Source of the DNA: Neorhizobium huautlense
Lineage (GTDB): Bacteria > Pseudomonadota > Alphaproteobacteria > Rhizobiales > Rhizobiaceae
DNA: 64,000 nucleotides
Direction: 5' to 3'
Assembly (NCBI RefSeq): GCF_030811685.1
Contig: NZ_JAUSRF010000024.1
Location: forward strand, 23,965-87,964
Shown here: positions 25,110 through 33,414 of the stretch, in pieces
Position numbering within the stretch: the first letter of the stretch is position 1
Layout of the letters: each line of letters begins with the position of its first letter
The notes under the pieces: generated by a model
Seen by the model: the letters and a program-made list of their open reading frames with translations, nothing else
What the model was told of the DNA's origin: nothing
The model's database searches: none
Program-made: the position numbers and the translations under genes

Positions 25110-25511
25110 GTGATATCGATCTACGAAGACCTTGTGCGGGATGCGCGAAAAGCCGGCCTCCTGAAAAAGCTAGTGCCGGTATCGGCCGAGCATCTGCCCG
25201 TGCTGGAAACGCAGTTCGGGCAGATCCCGGCGGACTATGTCGCGTTTCTGCGGGACGTCGGGGCGGGACCGCTCGGCGATGATCGCTACATGCTTTACAC
25301 CGGCTTGCTGACCCCGGACGAAATTTTTGGCCAGGTCTCTCCGGCGCTGTCGGACCTGCTTCTTTTCGGCGACGACTTTCAAGGATTTTCGCAGGCGTTC
25401 GATCCGGGAACCTGGTCCGTGGTCGAAATCGATGGCACGGATATGGGCGTCACGGCGCTTGCCCCGTCTTTCGAAACCTTCATTCGAAACAGGATCGATC
25501 AGCTTCTTTAA
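25110..25511 (+). CDS. SMI1/KNR4 (SUKH)-like small protein
   Basis: 133 residues from a GTG at 25110, 17 bases after frk; AAGGG lies about 10 bases upstream. The segment IPADYVAFLRDVGAGPL resembles the SUKH core, where an L/IP-x-x-Y-x-x-FL motif precedes a Gly-rich turn. SUKH proteins often act as immunity proteins to toxins, but no toxin gene is nearby; a housekeeping role is as likely. The assignment rests on this short motif and is tentative. Confidence 0.6.
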   Translation: MISIYEDLVRDARKAGLLKKLVPVSAEHLPVLETQFGQIPADYVAFLRDVGAGPLGDDRYMLYTGLLTPDEIFGQVSPALSDLLLFGDDFQGFSQAFDPGTWSVVEIDGTDMGVTALAPSFETFIRNRIDQLL

Positions 25512-25514
25512 ATG

Positions 25515-25552
25515 AAAAAGGCTCCACCGATGTTCGTCGGCGGAGCCTTTTT
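25515..25552. terminator. Strong bidirectional terminator
   Basis: AAAAAGGCTCC-A-CCGA and TCGG-C-GGAGCCTTTTT form a 15-bp stem with one mismatch, with A5 and T5 flanks. It serves the frk operon rightward and pgi leftward. Confidence 0.9.
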
Positions 25553-25570
25553 ATTATTCAATGCGACAGC

Positions 25571-27196
25571 TTATTTCTTCAGCCCCGCCAGCGTCTTCAC
25601 CAGCCCTTGCGTCGACGAGTCATGGCCGGCAGCGCTTTCCTTGCCTTCCACCACCGGCAGCAGGCCGGTCGCAAGCTCCTTGCCGAGCTCGACGCCCCAC
25701 TGGTCGAAGGAGTTGATGCGGAACAGCACGCCTTCCACGAACACGCGGTGTTCGTAAAGCGCCACCAGACGGCCGAAGGCAAACGGTGTCAGCTTGTCGT
25801 AGACAAAGGTGATCGACGGGCGGTTGCCGGTAAACACGCGATGCGGCGCGATGAAATCGGCTTGTCTGTCGTCCATGCCTTTGTCGGTCAGCTGCTTTTT
25901 GGCTTCCTCGAAGGTGCGGCCCTTCATCAGCGCTTCGGATTGCGCCAGAACATTGGCGATCAGCAGGTCGTGCTGGTGGCGAAGCTCCGGTTCAAAGCTA
26001 TTGGCGGCGATCATGAACTCGGCCGGGATGATGCTCGTGCCCTGATGGATCAGCTGGTAAAACGCGTGCTGGCCGTTGGTGCCTGGCTCGCCCCAGACGA
26101 CCGGGCCGGACTGGCCCTCGACCGGCGTGCCGTCGATGGTGACGCCCTTGCCGTTGGATTCCATGTCGAGCTGCTGCAGATAGGCCGGAAAACGCGACAG
26201 GCGCTGGTCATAGGGCAGGATGGCGCGGGTCGGGTAACCCAGCGCATTGCGATGGTAATAACCGATCAGGCCGAGCAGCATCGGAAGGTTCTTTTCCGTC
26301 GGCGCGGTGCGGAAATGCGTGTCCATCGCATGCGCGCCGTCGAGGAAATGGCCAAAATTTTCCGGGCCGATGGCGATCATGAGCGGCAGGCCGATGGCAG
26401 ACCAGATCGAATAACGGCCACCGACCCAATCCCAGAAACCGAACACTCGGTCCTGATCGATGCCGAAAGCGGCAACCTTGTCGAGGGCCGTGGAAACGGC
26501 GCAGAAATGATGCTGAACGGCGTCGTCACCCAGGGCGTCGGCCACGAACCTGCGCGCCGTCTGGGCATTGGTCATGGTCTCGATGGTGGTGAACGTCTTG
26601 GAAGCGACGATGAACAGCGTCGTTTCCGGCTCCACCAGTTTCAGCGTATCGGCAATATGCGCGCCATCGATATTGGAAACGAAATGGGCGCGCGGCCCGT
26701 CATGATAAGGCGCGAGCGCCAGCGTCGCCATGACCGGGCCGAGATCAGAGCCGCCGATGCCGATATTGACCACGTCGGTGATCGCCTTGCCGGTCGCACC
26801 CTTCAGCGATCCGGAACGGATGCCTTCTGCGAACTTGCCCATGGCGGCCAGCACGGCGTTGACGTCGGGCATCACATCCTTGCCATCGACCAATACCGGA
26901 TTGTTGGTACGGTTGCGCAGCGCAGTGTGCAAAACGGCGCGGTTCTCGGTGAAATTGATGGCAACGCCGGAGAACATGTCTTCGCGTTTTTCGGCCACGC
27001 CACCGGCTTCCGCCAGTTCGACGAGCAGGGCAAGGATTTCGGCATTCACAGCGGTCTTGGAGAAATCCATGGTGAGATCCTCGGCGGAAACGCTGAATTT
27101 CTCGAAACGCTGCGGGTCGCTCGCAAAGGCGGCGCGAATATCGGTTGCCTTGGTGGCGGCAGCGGTGGATTTCAGTTTTTCGACGATCGCCTGCAT
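25571..27196 (-). CDS. pgi: Glucose-6-phosphate isomerase
   Basis: Interconverts glucose 6-phosphate and fructose 6-phosphate. It has 541 residues from the ATG at 27196, which AGGAG precedes. Signatures are VNIGIGGSDLGP, FIVASKTFTTIETM, and the catalytic glutamate and histidine regions (VVWGEPGTNGQHAFYQLIHQ). It is monocistronic and converges with the frk operon. Confidence 0.96.
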   Translation of the reverse strand: MQAIVEKLKSTAAATKATDIRAAFASDPQRFEKFSVSAEDLTMDFSKTAVNAEILALLVELAEAGGVAEKREDMFSGVAINFTENRAVLHTALRNRTNNPVLVDGKDVMPDVNAVLAAMGKFAEGIRSGSLKGATGKAITDVVNIGIGGSDLGPVMATLALAPYHDGPRAHFVSNIDGAHIADTLKLVEPETTLFIVASKTFTTIETMTNAQTARRFVADALGDDAVQHHFCAVSTALDKVAAFGIDQDRVFGFWDWVGGRYSIWSAIGLPLMIAIGPENFGHFLDGAHAMDTHFRTAPTEKNLPMLLGLIGYYHRNALGYPTRAILPYDQRLSRFPAYLQQLDMESNGKGVTIDGTPVEGQSGPVVWGEPGTNGQHAFYQLIHQGTSIIPAEFMIAANSFEPELRHQHDLLIANVLAQSEALMKGRTFEEAKKQLTDKGMDDRQADFIAPHRVFTGNRPSITFVYDKLTPFAFGRLVALYEHRVFVEGVLFRINSFDQWGVELGKELATGLLPVVEGKESAAGHDSSTQGLVKTLAGLKK

Positions 27197-27348
27197 GGCT
27201 TGCTCCTGACGGTGCGCACATAAAATGCGGAATGGGAGGTACGGATAGGATGAACGGGAACCTATTCGCTTTGCCGTGCAAATCAAGCCTTGTCGGCCCG
27301 CCAAGTGGCCTGGGCGAGCCATGTTCGCATGGCGGATAAAAATATCGA

Positions 27349-28590
27349 TCAGCGGCCGACGGCGGTCTCGACCGTGTTGCCGACGGCACGACCAAAGCGG
27401 TCTACCTGATCGCCATAATTGCGACGTGTGGCCGGATCGAAGATCGAAATCGGCGCATTGACGGCAACGCTTGCGGCTCCGCCGACCGTCTGCGCCGTGC
27501 CGAGCGCCACCGCGCCGATGCGGTCACCCAGGCCGACGTCGCTGTCGGTCACGGTCTGGCCGGCGATCAGGCGGTTGCCGAGCAGTTTGACCACTTCCGG
27601 GCTTTCCGCAAATTTGCCGTGATTGAGCCGGTCGCCGCCTTTCAGCGCCGTCAGGTCGAGAACGACGATGCCCTGTTTTTCGAATTCGGAACGATAGGGC
27701 TCGACGGTCGGGTCCACCTGGCCGAGCCGGTCGATATTGCCGGAAATTCGGCGCGACAGGCTGAGCGCGCGGTCGTCACGGGATACGAACAGGGTGAAAT
27801 GCGGGCCCTTGGGGCCGATCTCGGCGATCTGCCGGCCAAACACGTCGACGTCGAGGTCAGGGGAGGCAAGGATGACGTTCTGGATTTTCGGGGCCACCCG
27901 GCCGTCGCGGATGGCCATCTGGCGCAATGCTTCCACCGTCACCCACGAACCCATGGAATGCGCCATCACCACCACTTCACCCACTTCCGGGTTTTTCGCG
28001 ATGGTGCGCAACATGTCTTCCAGCGCATCGCGCGAATAGTTGGTGCTTTCCTTGTCGTAATTATAGGCGAAGATGCTGCCGCGCGACGGCCACGTGAACA
28101 GGATCGGTGCCACGTCTGCACCACTGTCATGCACGATCTGCGCATAACGATAGATGGCGTCTTCATAACGGTTGTTGAAGCCGTGAACGAACACCATCAC
28201 CCGTTTGCTCTTGGGCAGGTGATCGTGCAGCCAGCGATGCGCCTGTGGCTTCTCCATCGGGGTTACCGAAAGCGTGGCGAATTCCTTGTCCGGGTTGGCC
28301 GGCAGTTTTTTCGGCCACTGGACCTGACCTGCCTCGCGCGCGCTGTCGGGCGGAATGGATACGGCGATCTCGGTAATGGCCGGTTCGGCGCCGCGTTCAC
28401 CGGAAAAAAGCACGCCGGGCGTTTCCGAAGGGCGGCGCGTTGTGGCAACCAGAACATCGACCTTGGAAGCACCGGAAACAGATGCTGCAGCCGTGGGGAT
28501 CAGCACACCTTCAGGCCGGCCGGCGCAGCTCGAAAGAACGCCGAGCACTGCCGAAAGCGCAATGATCCGATGATAAGAGGTGATACGCAC
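27349..28590 (-). CDS. Lipoprotein alpha/beta hydrolase (DUF900)
   Basis: 413 residues with a lipoprotein signal, lipobox LSSC with Cys22 as the lipidated residue. The hydrolase core has the oxyanion segment VFVHGFNN (134-140), the nucleophile elbow AHSMGS (Ser212) and a likely acid in LASPDLDVDVF. This is the DUF900 group of esterase-like proteins. A C-terminal stretch with alanine and glycine may contact the membrane. Substrate unknown. It is alone between pgi and fadD. Confidence 0.82.
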   Translation of the reverse strand: MRITSYHRIIALSAVLGVLSSCAGRPEGVLIPTAAASVSGASKVDVLVATTRRPSETPGVLFSGERGAEPAITEIAVSIPPDSAREAGQVQWPKKLPANPDKEFATLSVTPMEKPQAHRWLHDHLPKSKRVMVFVHGFNNRYEDAIYRYAQIVHDSGADVAPILFTWPSRGSIFAYNYDKESTNYSRDALEDMLRTIAKNPEVGEVVVMAHSMGSWVTVEALRQMAIRDGRVAPKIQNVILASPDLDVDVFGRQIAEIGPKGPHFTLFVSRDDRALSLSRRISGNIDRLGQVDPTVEPYRSEFEKQGIVVLDLTALKGGDRLNHGKFAESPEVVKLLGNRLIAGQTVTDSDVGLGDRIGAVALGTAQTVGGAASVAVNAPISIFDPATRRNYGDQVDRFGRAVGNTVETAVGR

Positions 28591-28734
28591 GCACGCTCCA
28601 CGTTGCCAGCCAGGGGCTACAGCTAGTTCACCTTGGGGCGTGCGTCCATTGTTTTGAGGATGTTCAGGCCGGACATGGCTGGAGACTGTCGCAAGGATGC
28701 AACGCGTTTTCAGTCACTCCAGCCCTGCCAACCG

Positions 28735-30435
28735 TCAGGCACGCAGCATCCGCCGCAGAATCTTGCCGACATTCGATTTCGGCAGCTCATCACGGAACTC
28801 GATGAAACGCGGCCGCTTGTAATTGGTGAGATTGGCCACGCAGTGGGCCTTCAGGTCCGCTTCGGTCAGGTTCGGGTCCTTCTTCACCACGAAGATTTTC
28901 ACCGCCTCGCCGGAATGTTCACAAGGCACGCCGATCGCCGCGCATTCCAGCACGCCCGGATGCATGGCGACCACTTCCTCGACTTCGTTCGGATAAACGT
29001 TGAAGCCGGAAACGAGGATCATATCCTTCTTGCGGTCGACGATCTTCGTGTAGCCGCGTGCATCCATGTAGCCCATGTCGCCGGTGCGGAAGAAACCGTC
29101 CGCCGTCATCACCTTGGCTGTTTCGTCGGGCCTGTTCCAGTAACCGGCCATGACCTGCGGGCCACGGATGCAGATTTCCCCGACGCCACCCAGTTCGACG
29201 TCGTTTCCGTCATCGTCGCGGATGGCGAGGTCCGTCGAAGAAACAGGCAGACCGATCATGCCGGAAAATTCGCGATTGTTGCAGCGGTTCGCCGTGGCGA
29301 CCGGCGAGGTTTCCGACAAGCCGTATCCCTCGGTAATCGGGCAACCCGTCATGGAGAGCCATCGCTCCGCCACCGGTCGCTGTACCGACATGCCGCCACC
29401 GAAGGCCAGCATCAGGGACGAGAAATCGAGTTTCTGGAATTCGGCATTGTTCATCAGTGCGTTGAACAATGTGTTGAGACCCGGGAAAACGTGGATCGGG
29501 TATTTCTTCAACTCGCCCACAAGCGCCGGCAGATCGCGCGGATTCGGGATGAGGATATTGTTGCTGCCGGTCGCCATGCCCATCAGCGAATTCACGGTCA
29601 ATGCGAAAATGTGATAAAGCGGCAGTGCGCAGAGAAACTGCAGCTGTTCCGGGCGCTGCTTGCCGATAAAGGCAGAATCGAGCCAGACACTCATCTGCTC
29701 CTTGTTGGCAAGCAGGTTGGCGTGCGTCAGCGCCGCGCCTTTGGAAATGCCGGTCGTGCCGCCCGTATATTGCAGGAAGGCGATATCACTGGCCGAAACC
29801 TCGACCGGTTGCAGCGACTGGCTCGCCCCCGTGGAAAGCGCCGACTTGAAGCTGAGGGCAGAAGGGATAGACCATGCCGGTACCAGCTTTTTCACCCGGC
29901 GCACGACGAGATTGACGATATGGCCCTTGAGGCCCAGCATGTCGCCCATGGTGGTCACCACGACATGGCGCAAAGGCGTCTTTCCCAGAACCTGCTGAAC
30001 CGTGTTGGCAAAATTCTCCAGCACAAAAATCACGGTCGCGCCGGAATCGTTGATCTGGTGTTCCAGTTCGCGCGGCGTATAGAGCGGGTTGACGTTGACC
30101 ACGATCATGCCGGCGCGAAGAATGCCGTAGACCGTCACCGGGTTCTGCAGGATGTTCGGCATCATCACGGCAACGCGGTCGCCCTTTTTCAGGCCTTGAG
30201 CCTGCAAAAAGGCTGCAATCTTGCGGCTTTCGCGTTCCATCGCCTCATAGGTGAGGCCCTTGCCCATGCTGGTGAAAGCAGTGCGGCCGGCGTAGCGCTG
30301 GCAGCTTTCCTCGAACAGTTCACCCAGCGACTGGTGGCTGAGCGGCGGCAGTTCGGCCGGCACGTTCGGTGGATAGGATGCCAGCCAGATTTTTTCGACA
30401 GGCGTCTGCGCCTGTGCGGCAGCAAGATCAGTCAT
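28735..30435 (-). CDS. fadD: Long-chain fatty-acid--CoA ligase
   Basis: Activates fatty acids through an acyl-adenylate to acyl-CoA for beta-oxidation. It has 566 residues from the ATG at 30435, with GGGAGGGA upstream; the frame extends 22 residues further upstream without a start signal. ANL-superfamily motifs are QYTGGTTGISKGA, EGYGLSETSP, FRTGDMGYMD and the C-terminal lysine in LPKSNVGKILRR. The FadD signature DGFFRTGDMGYMDARGYTKI is complete. It is monocistronic. Confidence 0.93.
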   Translation of the reverse strand: MTDLAAAQAQTPVEKIWLASYPPNVPAELPPLSHQSLGELFEESCQRYAGRTAFTSMGKGLTYEAMERESRKIAAFLQAQGLKKGDRVAVMMPNILQNPVTVYGILRAGMIVVNVNPLYTPRELEHQINDSGATVIFVLENFANTVQQVLGKTPLRHVVVTTMGDMLGLKGHIVNLVVRRVKKLVPAWSIPSALSFKSALSTGASQSLQPVEVSASDIAFLQYTGGTTGISKGAALTHANLLANKEQMSVWLDSAFIGKQRPEQLQFLCALPLYHIFALTVNSLMGMATGSNNILIPNPRDLPALVGELKKYPIHVFPGLNTLFNALMNNAEFQKLDFSSLMLAFGGGMSVQRPVAERWLSMTGCPITEGYGLSETSPVATANRCNNREFSGMIGLPVSSTDLAIRDDDGNDVELGGVGEICIRGPQVMAGYWNRPDETAKVMTADGFFRTGDMGYMDARGYTKIVDRKKDMILVSGFNVYPNEVEEVVAMHPGVLECAAIGVPCEHSGEAVKIFVVKKDPNLTEADLKAHCVANLTNYKRPRFIEFRDELPKSNVGKILRRMLRA

Positions 30436-30738
30436 TTCATTCTCCCTCCCTTTTGTCGGCGTTCCGTCTCCGGCCGCCCTTAGCTGGGAAGCGGAAGCCA
30501 TACTGCCTCAATGTGACAAGCGCAAAGGTCCTCCCACCTTTTCACCTGTCCAGCAGTATCGCACGGACATGGCCTGATCGGCCAATCACGAGAAGATTAG
30601 ATAACCTTGACGTAAACGTCAATTGAGCTTGACGACCGTCACTTCCGAAAGAGTCTCGGTATTTTTCAGGAACCAAGCCGGCAGTGGCGGGTTGTGTCTG
30701 TGTAATTCGAACGTGCAATCAACAAGAGGAGGTGCATC
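30436..30738. other. Divergent promoter region between fadD and the PRC-barrel gene
   Basis: There is no gene in these 303 bases. It holds a candidate EcfG promoter for the rightward gene (listed separately) and should hold the leftward fadD promoter. TGACGTAAACGTCA (30609-30622) is a near-perfect palindrome of unknown role; no other structure stands out. Confidence 0.5.
30669..30693 (+). promoter_or_regulatory. Candidate EcfG (general stress response) promoter
   Basis: GGAAC, a 16-base spacer and GGTT fit the alphaproteobacterial EcfG consensus GGAAC-N16/17-cGTT with one change. It ends 45 bases before the PRC-barrel start. PRC-barrel proteins are frequent stress-regulon members. Confidence 0.6.
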
Positions 30739-31131
30739 ATGTTGCATCAGGAACCCCGCGCCGGTCAGGACCCTTACGTCAAGGACAGCCACTCCCTGAT
30801 TGCCAGCGACAAGGTCGAGGGCACCAAGGTCTACGGTGCCGATAACAAGCGTATCGGTTCGATCGAGCGACTTCTTCTCGAAAAACGCGGCGGCCGTGTC
30901 GCTTATGCTGTTCTCAGCTTCGGCGGCTTCCTCGGCATTGGTGATGACTATTATCCGCTGCCCTGGGAAAAGCTGCGTTACGACGAAGAGCTCGATGGCT
31001 ACCGCATCGACCTGACCAAGGACCAGATCACCGGCGCGCCGCGTTATTCGGATCTGGATGACGAAAGCTGGTACAGCGCTAATGATCGCAAGGTCTACGA
31101 TTATTATGGCGTGCCGCCATACTGGATGTAA
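30739..31131 (+). CDS. PRC-barrel domain protein
   Basis: 130 residues with a PRC-barrel fold (about 18-100): SDKVEGTKVYGADNKRIGSI, then GRVAYAVLSFGGFLGIGDDY and PLPWEKLRYDE. Stand-alone PRC-barrel proteins bind RNA or partner proteins and are often stress-induced. The tail is rich in Tyr and Trp (ending VPPYWM). GAGGAGG lies 7 bases before the ATG, a strong site. The candidate EcfG promoter supports stress expression. Confidence 0.87.
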   Translation: MLHQEPRAGQDPYVKDSHSLIASDKVEGTKVYGADNKRIGSIERLLLEKRGGRVAYAVLSFGGFLGIGDDYYPLPWEKLRYDEELDGYRIDLTKDQITGAPRYSDLDDESWYSANDRKVYDYYGVPPYWM

Positions 31132-31161
31132 GGCCTGAGCAATAGCTTGGGTATTCATGAG

Positions 31162-31190
31162 AAGAGGCTCCGCTTGCGGGGCCTCTTTTC
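31162..31190 (+). terminator. Terminator after the PRC-barrel gene
   Basis: AAGAGGCTCCG and CGGGGCCTCTT form an 11-bp stem with one G-U pair and a small loop, followed by TTCG. It lies 30 bases past the stop. Confidence 0.75.
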
Positions 31191-31276
31191 GTTTGTTTAA
31201 GGTTGTCGCGGCACAATGCGTCGATCTCGAATTCGGCCGTTTTACCTTGACGGCCCGGCACTGCAGCGACCTTGGC

Positions 31277-32407
31277 ATGAGCGGACAGCAAATCATCATA
31301 CGCGATTTCGAAGCGGGCGATATCGAAGGCGTGGCGCGCATGTTCCAGCGCACTTTTCGAGGCCACGGGGGGCGACGCCATGCCGGTGACGGGCAAAAGA
31401 TCTCGAAAACACTCGTGGCCAGCATCGAGCAGTCCTTTTTCAGGCATCCGTGGAATGAGCCGGGACTGCATTCGAAAGTCGCGGTGGATGAAGCCGGTCG
31501 TGTTGTCGGTTTTATCGGCGTCACGCCCGCAAGGCTGGAATTCGAGGGCCGCTCGCTGCTTGCCGCCTTTGCGGGCTCGATGATGGTGGATGATCCCAAG
31601 GCCAATCCGCTGATCGGCGCGCGTCTGCTGCGTGCCTTTCTGGCCGGCCCGCAGGATATTTCGCTCACTGAAACCGCCAACCATACGGCGCTTGGCATGT
31701 GGCAGAAGCTCGGCCATCCGCTCGATCCGGCCTATAGCCTCAACTGGATGCGGATACTCCGCCCGGCATCGACCGCCTTGCAATTGCTGGAATGGCGGGT
31801 TCCGTTCGCACGTTTGCTGCGCCCGTTCGGCCGTATTGCCGATCGCGCCATTGCCGTCATCCGCCGCCCCTCGTTCGGCGGTGGTGAGGCGCGCAGGCTC
31901 ACGTTTCGCGATGTCACGGCGGAAGAATTCGGCAGGGCGATGCTGGTTCTGAAGGACGTGTTTGCCATGCGCCCGCAATGGGATGCGCAGAGCATAGACT
32001 GGCTCATCGCTCAGTCCGAACAGAAGCGCAGTTTCGGTTATCCCGAATGGCGCGTCGCTTATGGCCCGGATGGACGTCCGCAGGCGGCTTACGTCTATTT
32101 CGCCAAGGCCGGCGGCATCGGCTGGGTGTTGCAGGCGCTGTCGCTGCCGGCAAGGGCAGGCGAGATGGTCGAGGACATTTTTGGTCATGCCTATAATTAT
32201 GGATGCGCGTCGGTGCGCGGCGCGGCGCATCCGTGGCTCACGCCTGCTCTCCTGTCGCGCAAGGCCGTCTTTATGGGGCGCAGTTTTTATGTGGTCCATG
32301 CCAGGGACAAGGCGTTTCTGGAGCCGATCAAGACCGGGCAGGCGCTGATCAGCGGCATTGCCGGCGAGCGCTGGATGCCGCTGGTCGGCGACACGTTCGA
32401 CGACTGA
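31277..32407 (+). CDS. GNAT-like N-acyltransferase
   Basis: 376 residues. The N-terminal part resembles a GNAT domain: IIIRDFEAGDIEGVARMFQRTF (alpha-1), then VAVDEAGRVVGFIGV and AFAGSMMVDDPKANPLIGARLL, which fits the acetyl-CoA pyrophosphate loop. The C-terminal half looks like a second, degenerate GNAT fold. The ATG at 31277 is preferred, though its ribosome-binding site is weak; an in-frame upstream start at 31157 overlaps the terminator. Substrate unknown. It converges with the nadE-like operon. Confidence 0.65.
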   Translation: MSGQQIIIRDFEAGDIEGVARMFQRTFRGHGGRRHAGDGQKISKTLVASIEQSFFRHPWNEPGLHSKVAVDEAGRVVGFIGVTPARLEFEGRSLLAAFAGSMMVDDPKANPLIGARLLRAFLAGPQDISLTETANHTALGMWQKLGHPLDPAYSLNWMRILRPASTALQLLEWRVPFARLLRPFGRIADRAIAVIRRPSFGGGEARRLTFRDVTAEEFGRAMLVLKDVFAMRPQWDAQSIDWLIAQSEQKRSFGYPEWRVAYGPDGRPQAAYVYFAKAGGIGWVLQALSLPARAGEMVEDIFGHAYNYGCASVRGAAHPWLTPALLSRKAVFMGRSFYVVHARDKAFLEPIKTGQALISGIAGERWMPLVGDTFDD

Positions 32408-32436
32408 CGCAAATCAGCCGCCGAACTGTCTTCGGA

Positions 32437-33414
32437 TCAGTCGATCAGCCTTTTCGGCTCGGCATGAAGATATTCCGCCACCTTGCGTTTGGACGCGATA
32501 TTGCGCCACACGGCATCCACCTGATCCGGCGTCAGGCCGGCCACGTCGCCGGTTTCCTCGCGTGAAACGCCGTTGTCGAGTGCATAGAGGCACAGGTCCA
32601 TGCGGTCATAGGGCAGCGAGAAATAATATTCGTCCTGCCCCTGCGGCAGCGACCATGTGTCGGTGGTCGGCGGACGACGGCGGATTTCCTCCGGCACGCC
32701 AAGTGCCTCGGCCAACTGGTAGACCTGCGTTTTGTAGAGATGCGCGATCGGCTTGAAATCGGCAGCGCCATCGCCGTTTTTCACAAAGAAACCCTGATCG
32801 TATTCCAGCCGGTTCGGCGTGCCGGCAACGGCATAGTTCAGCCGGTCGGCGTGGTAATATTCGATCTGCTTGCGGGTGCGCTGCTTCATGTTGGCAGCCG
32901 CGATCATGCCGAGATAGACCTCCAGCGGCATGCGATGACGGCTCTGCTCTCCGGCCGGATTGGCAACCACCAGCCAGGAAATGTTGTAGCCGCGGCCGGT
33001 CAGCGCATCTTCCAGCACCACCTTGCAGCCCCAGCCCTCGCCGAATTCCGGTACGACCTGACGGATAAAACCGTCGCGGCGGGTATAGCAACCGGCAGCG
33101 GCCAGTGCCGGGCCGATATCTTCCAGCACGGTTTCGACGCCGGTGGCAGCCGCCAGCGCCTGACCCAGCCGCAGGCTGTCCGGATCGCTGTCATACTCGG
33201 GCATGAAAATGCCGGTGACTTTCTGCGGGCCGAAAGCTTTCGCGCAAAGCGCTGCCGTAACGCTGGAATCGATGCCGCCGGAAATGCCGAGCACCGCACC
33301 GCGCTTGCGCAGATCTTTCGCCACCGTCTCGCGCAGCCAGGCGCAGATGCGCTCGATCTCGGCGGCCGTGTCGAGCTTCAGGCTGTCTGCGGAAAATGTC
33401 TTGGTGCTTGCCAT
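32437..33414 (-). CDS. nadE: Ammonia-type NAD synthase-like enzyme (NadE)
   Basis: 325 residues with an N-type ATP pyrophosphatase motif LGISGGIDSS near residue 45 and the NadE segment GTPNRLEYDQGFFVKNGDGA. It has no N-terminal glutaminase domain, so it would use free ammonia. It overlaps the stop of the adenylation-enzyme gene by one base (TGATG), and the acyl-carrier gene is upstream of that. This setting suggests an amide-forming role on a carrier-bound or free acyl substrate, or a true NAD synthase captured in the operon. Rhizobia usually carry a separate glutamine-dependent NadE elsewhere. Start could also be the GTG at 33417. Confidence 0.85.
   Translation of the reverse strand: MASTKTFSADSLKLDTAAEIERICAWLRETVAKDLRKRGAVLGISGGIDSSVTAALCAKAFGPQKVTGIFMPEYDSDPDSLRLGQALAAATGVETVLEDIGPALAAAGCYTRRDGFIRQVVPEFGEGWGCKVVLEDALTGRGYNISWLVVANPAGEQSRHRMPLEVYLGMIAAANMKQRTRKQIEYYHADRLNYAVAGTPNRLEYDQGFFVKNGDGAADFKPIAHLYKTQVYQLAEALGVPEEIRRRPPTTDTWSLPQGQDEYYFSLPYDRMDLCLYALDNGVSREETGDVAGLTPDQVDAVWRNIASKRKVAEYLHAEPKRLID

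Noticed and set aside
28600..28660. Third copy of the CCTTGGGG leader element
   Set aside because: CACCTTGGGGCG resembles it, but the other blocks are missing and no gene starts downstream on that strand.
28633..30483. Long open frame antisense to fadD
   Set aside because: It is a shadow of high-GC coding sequence; it has no family motif and no ribosome-binding site, while fadD on the other strand is complete.
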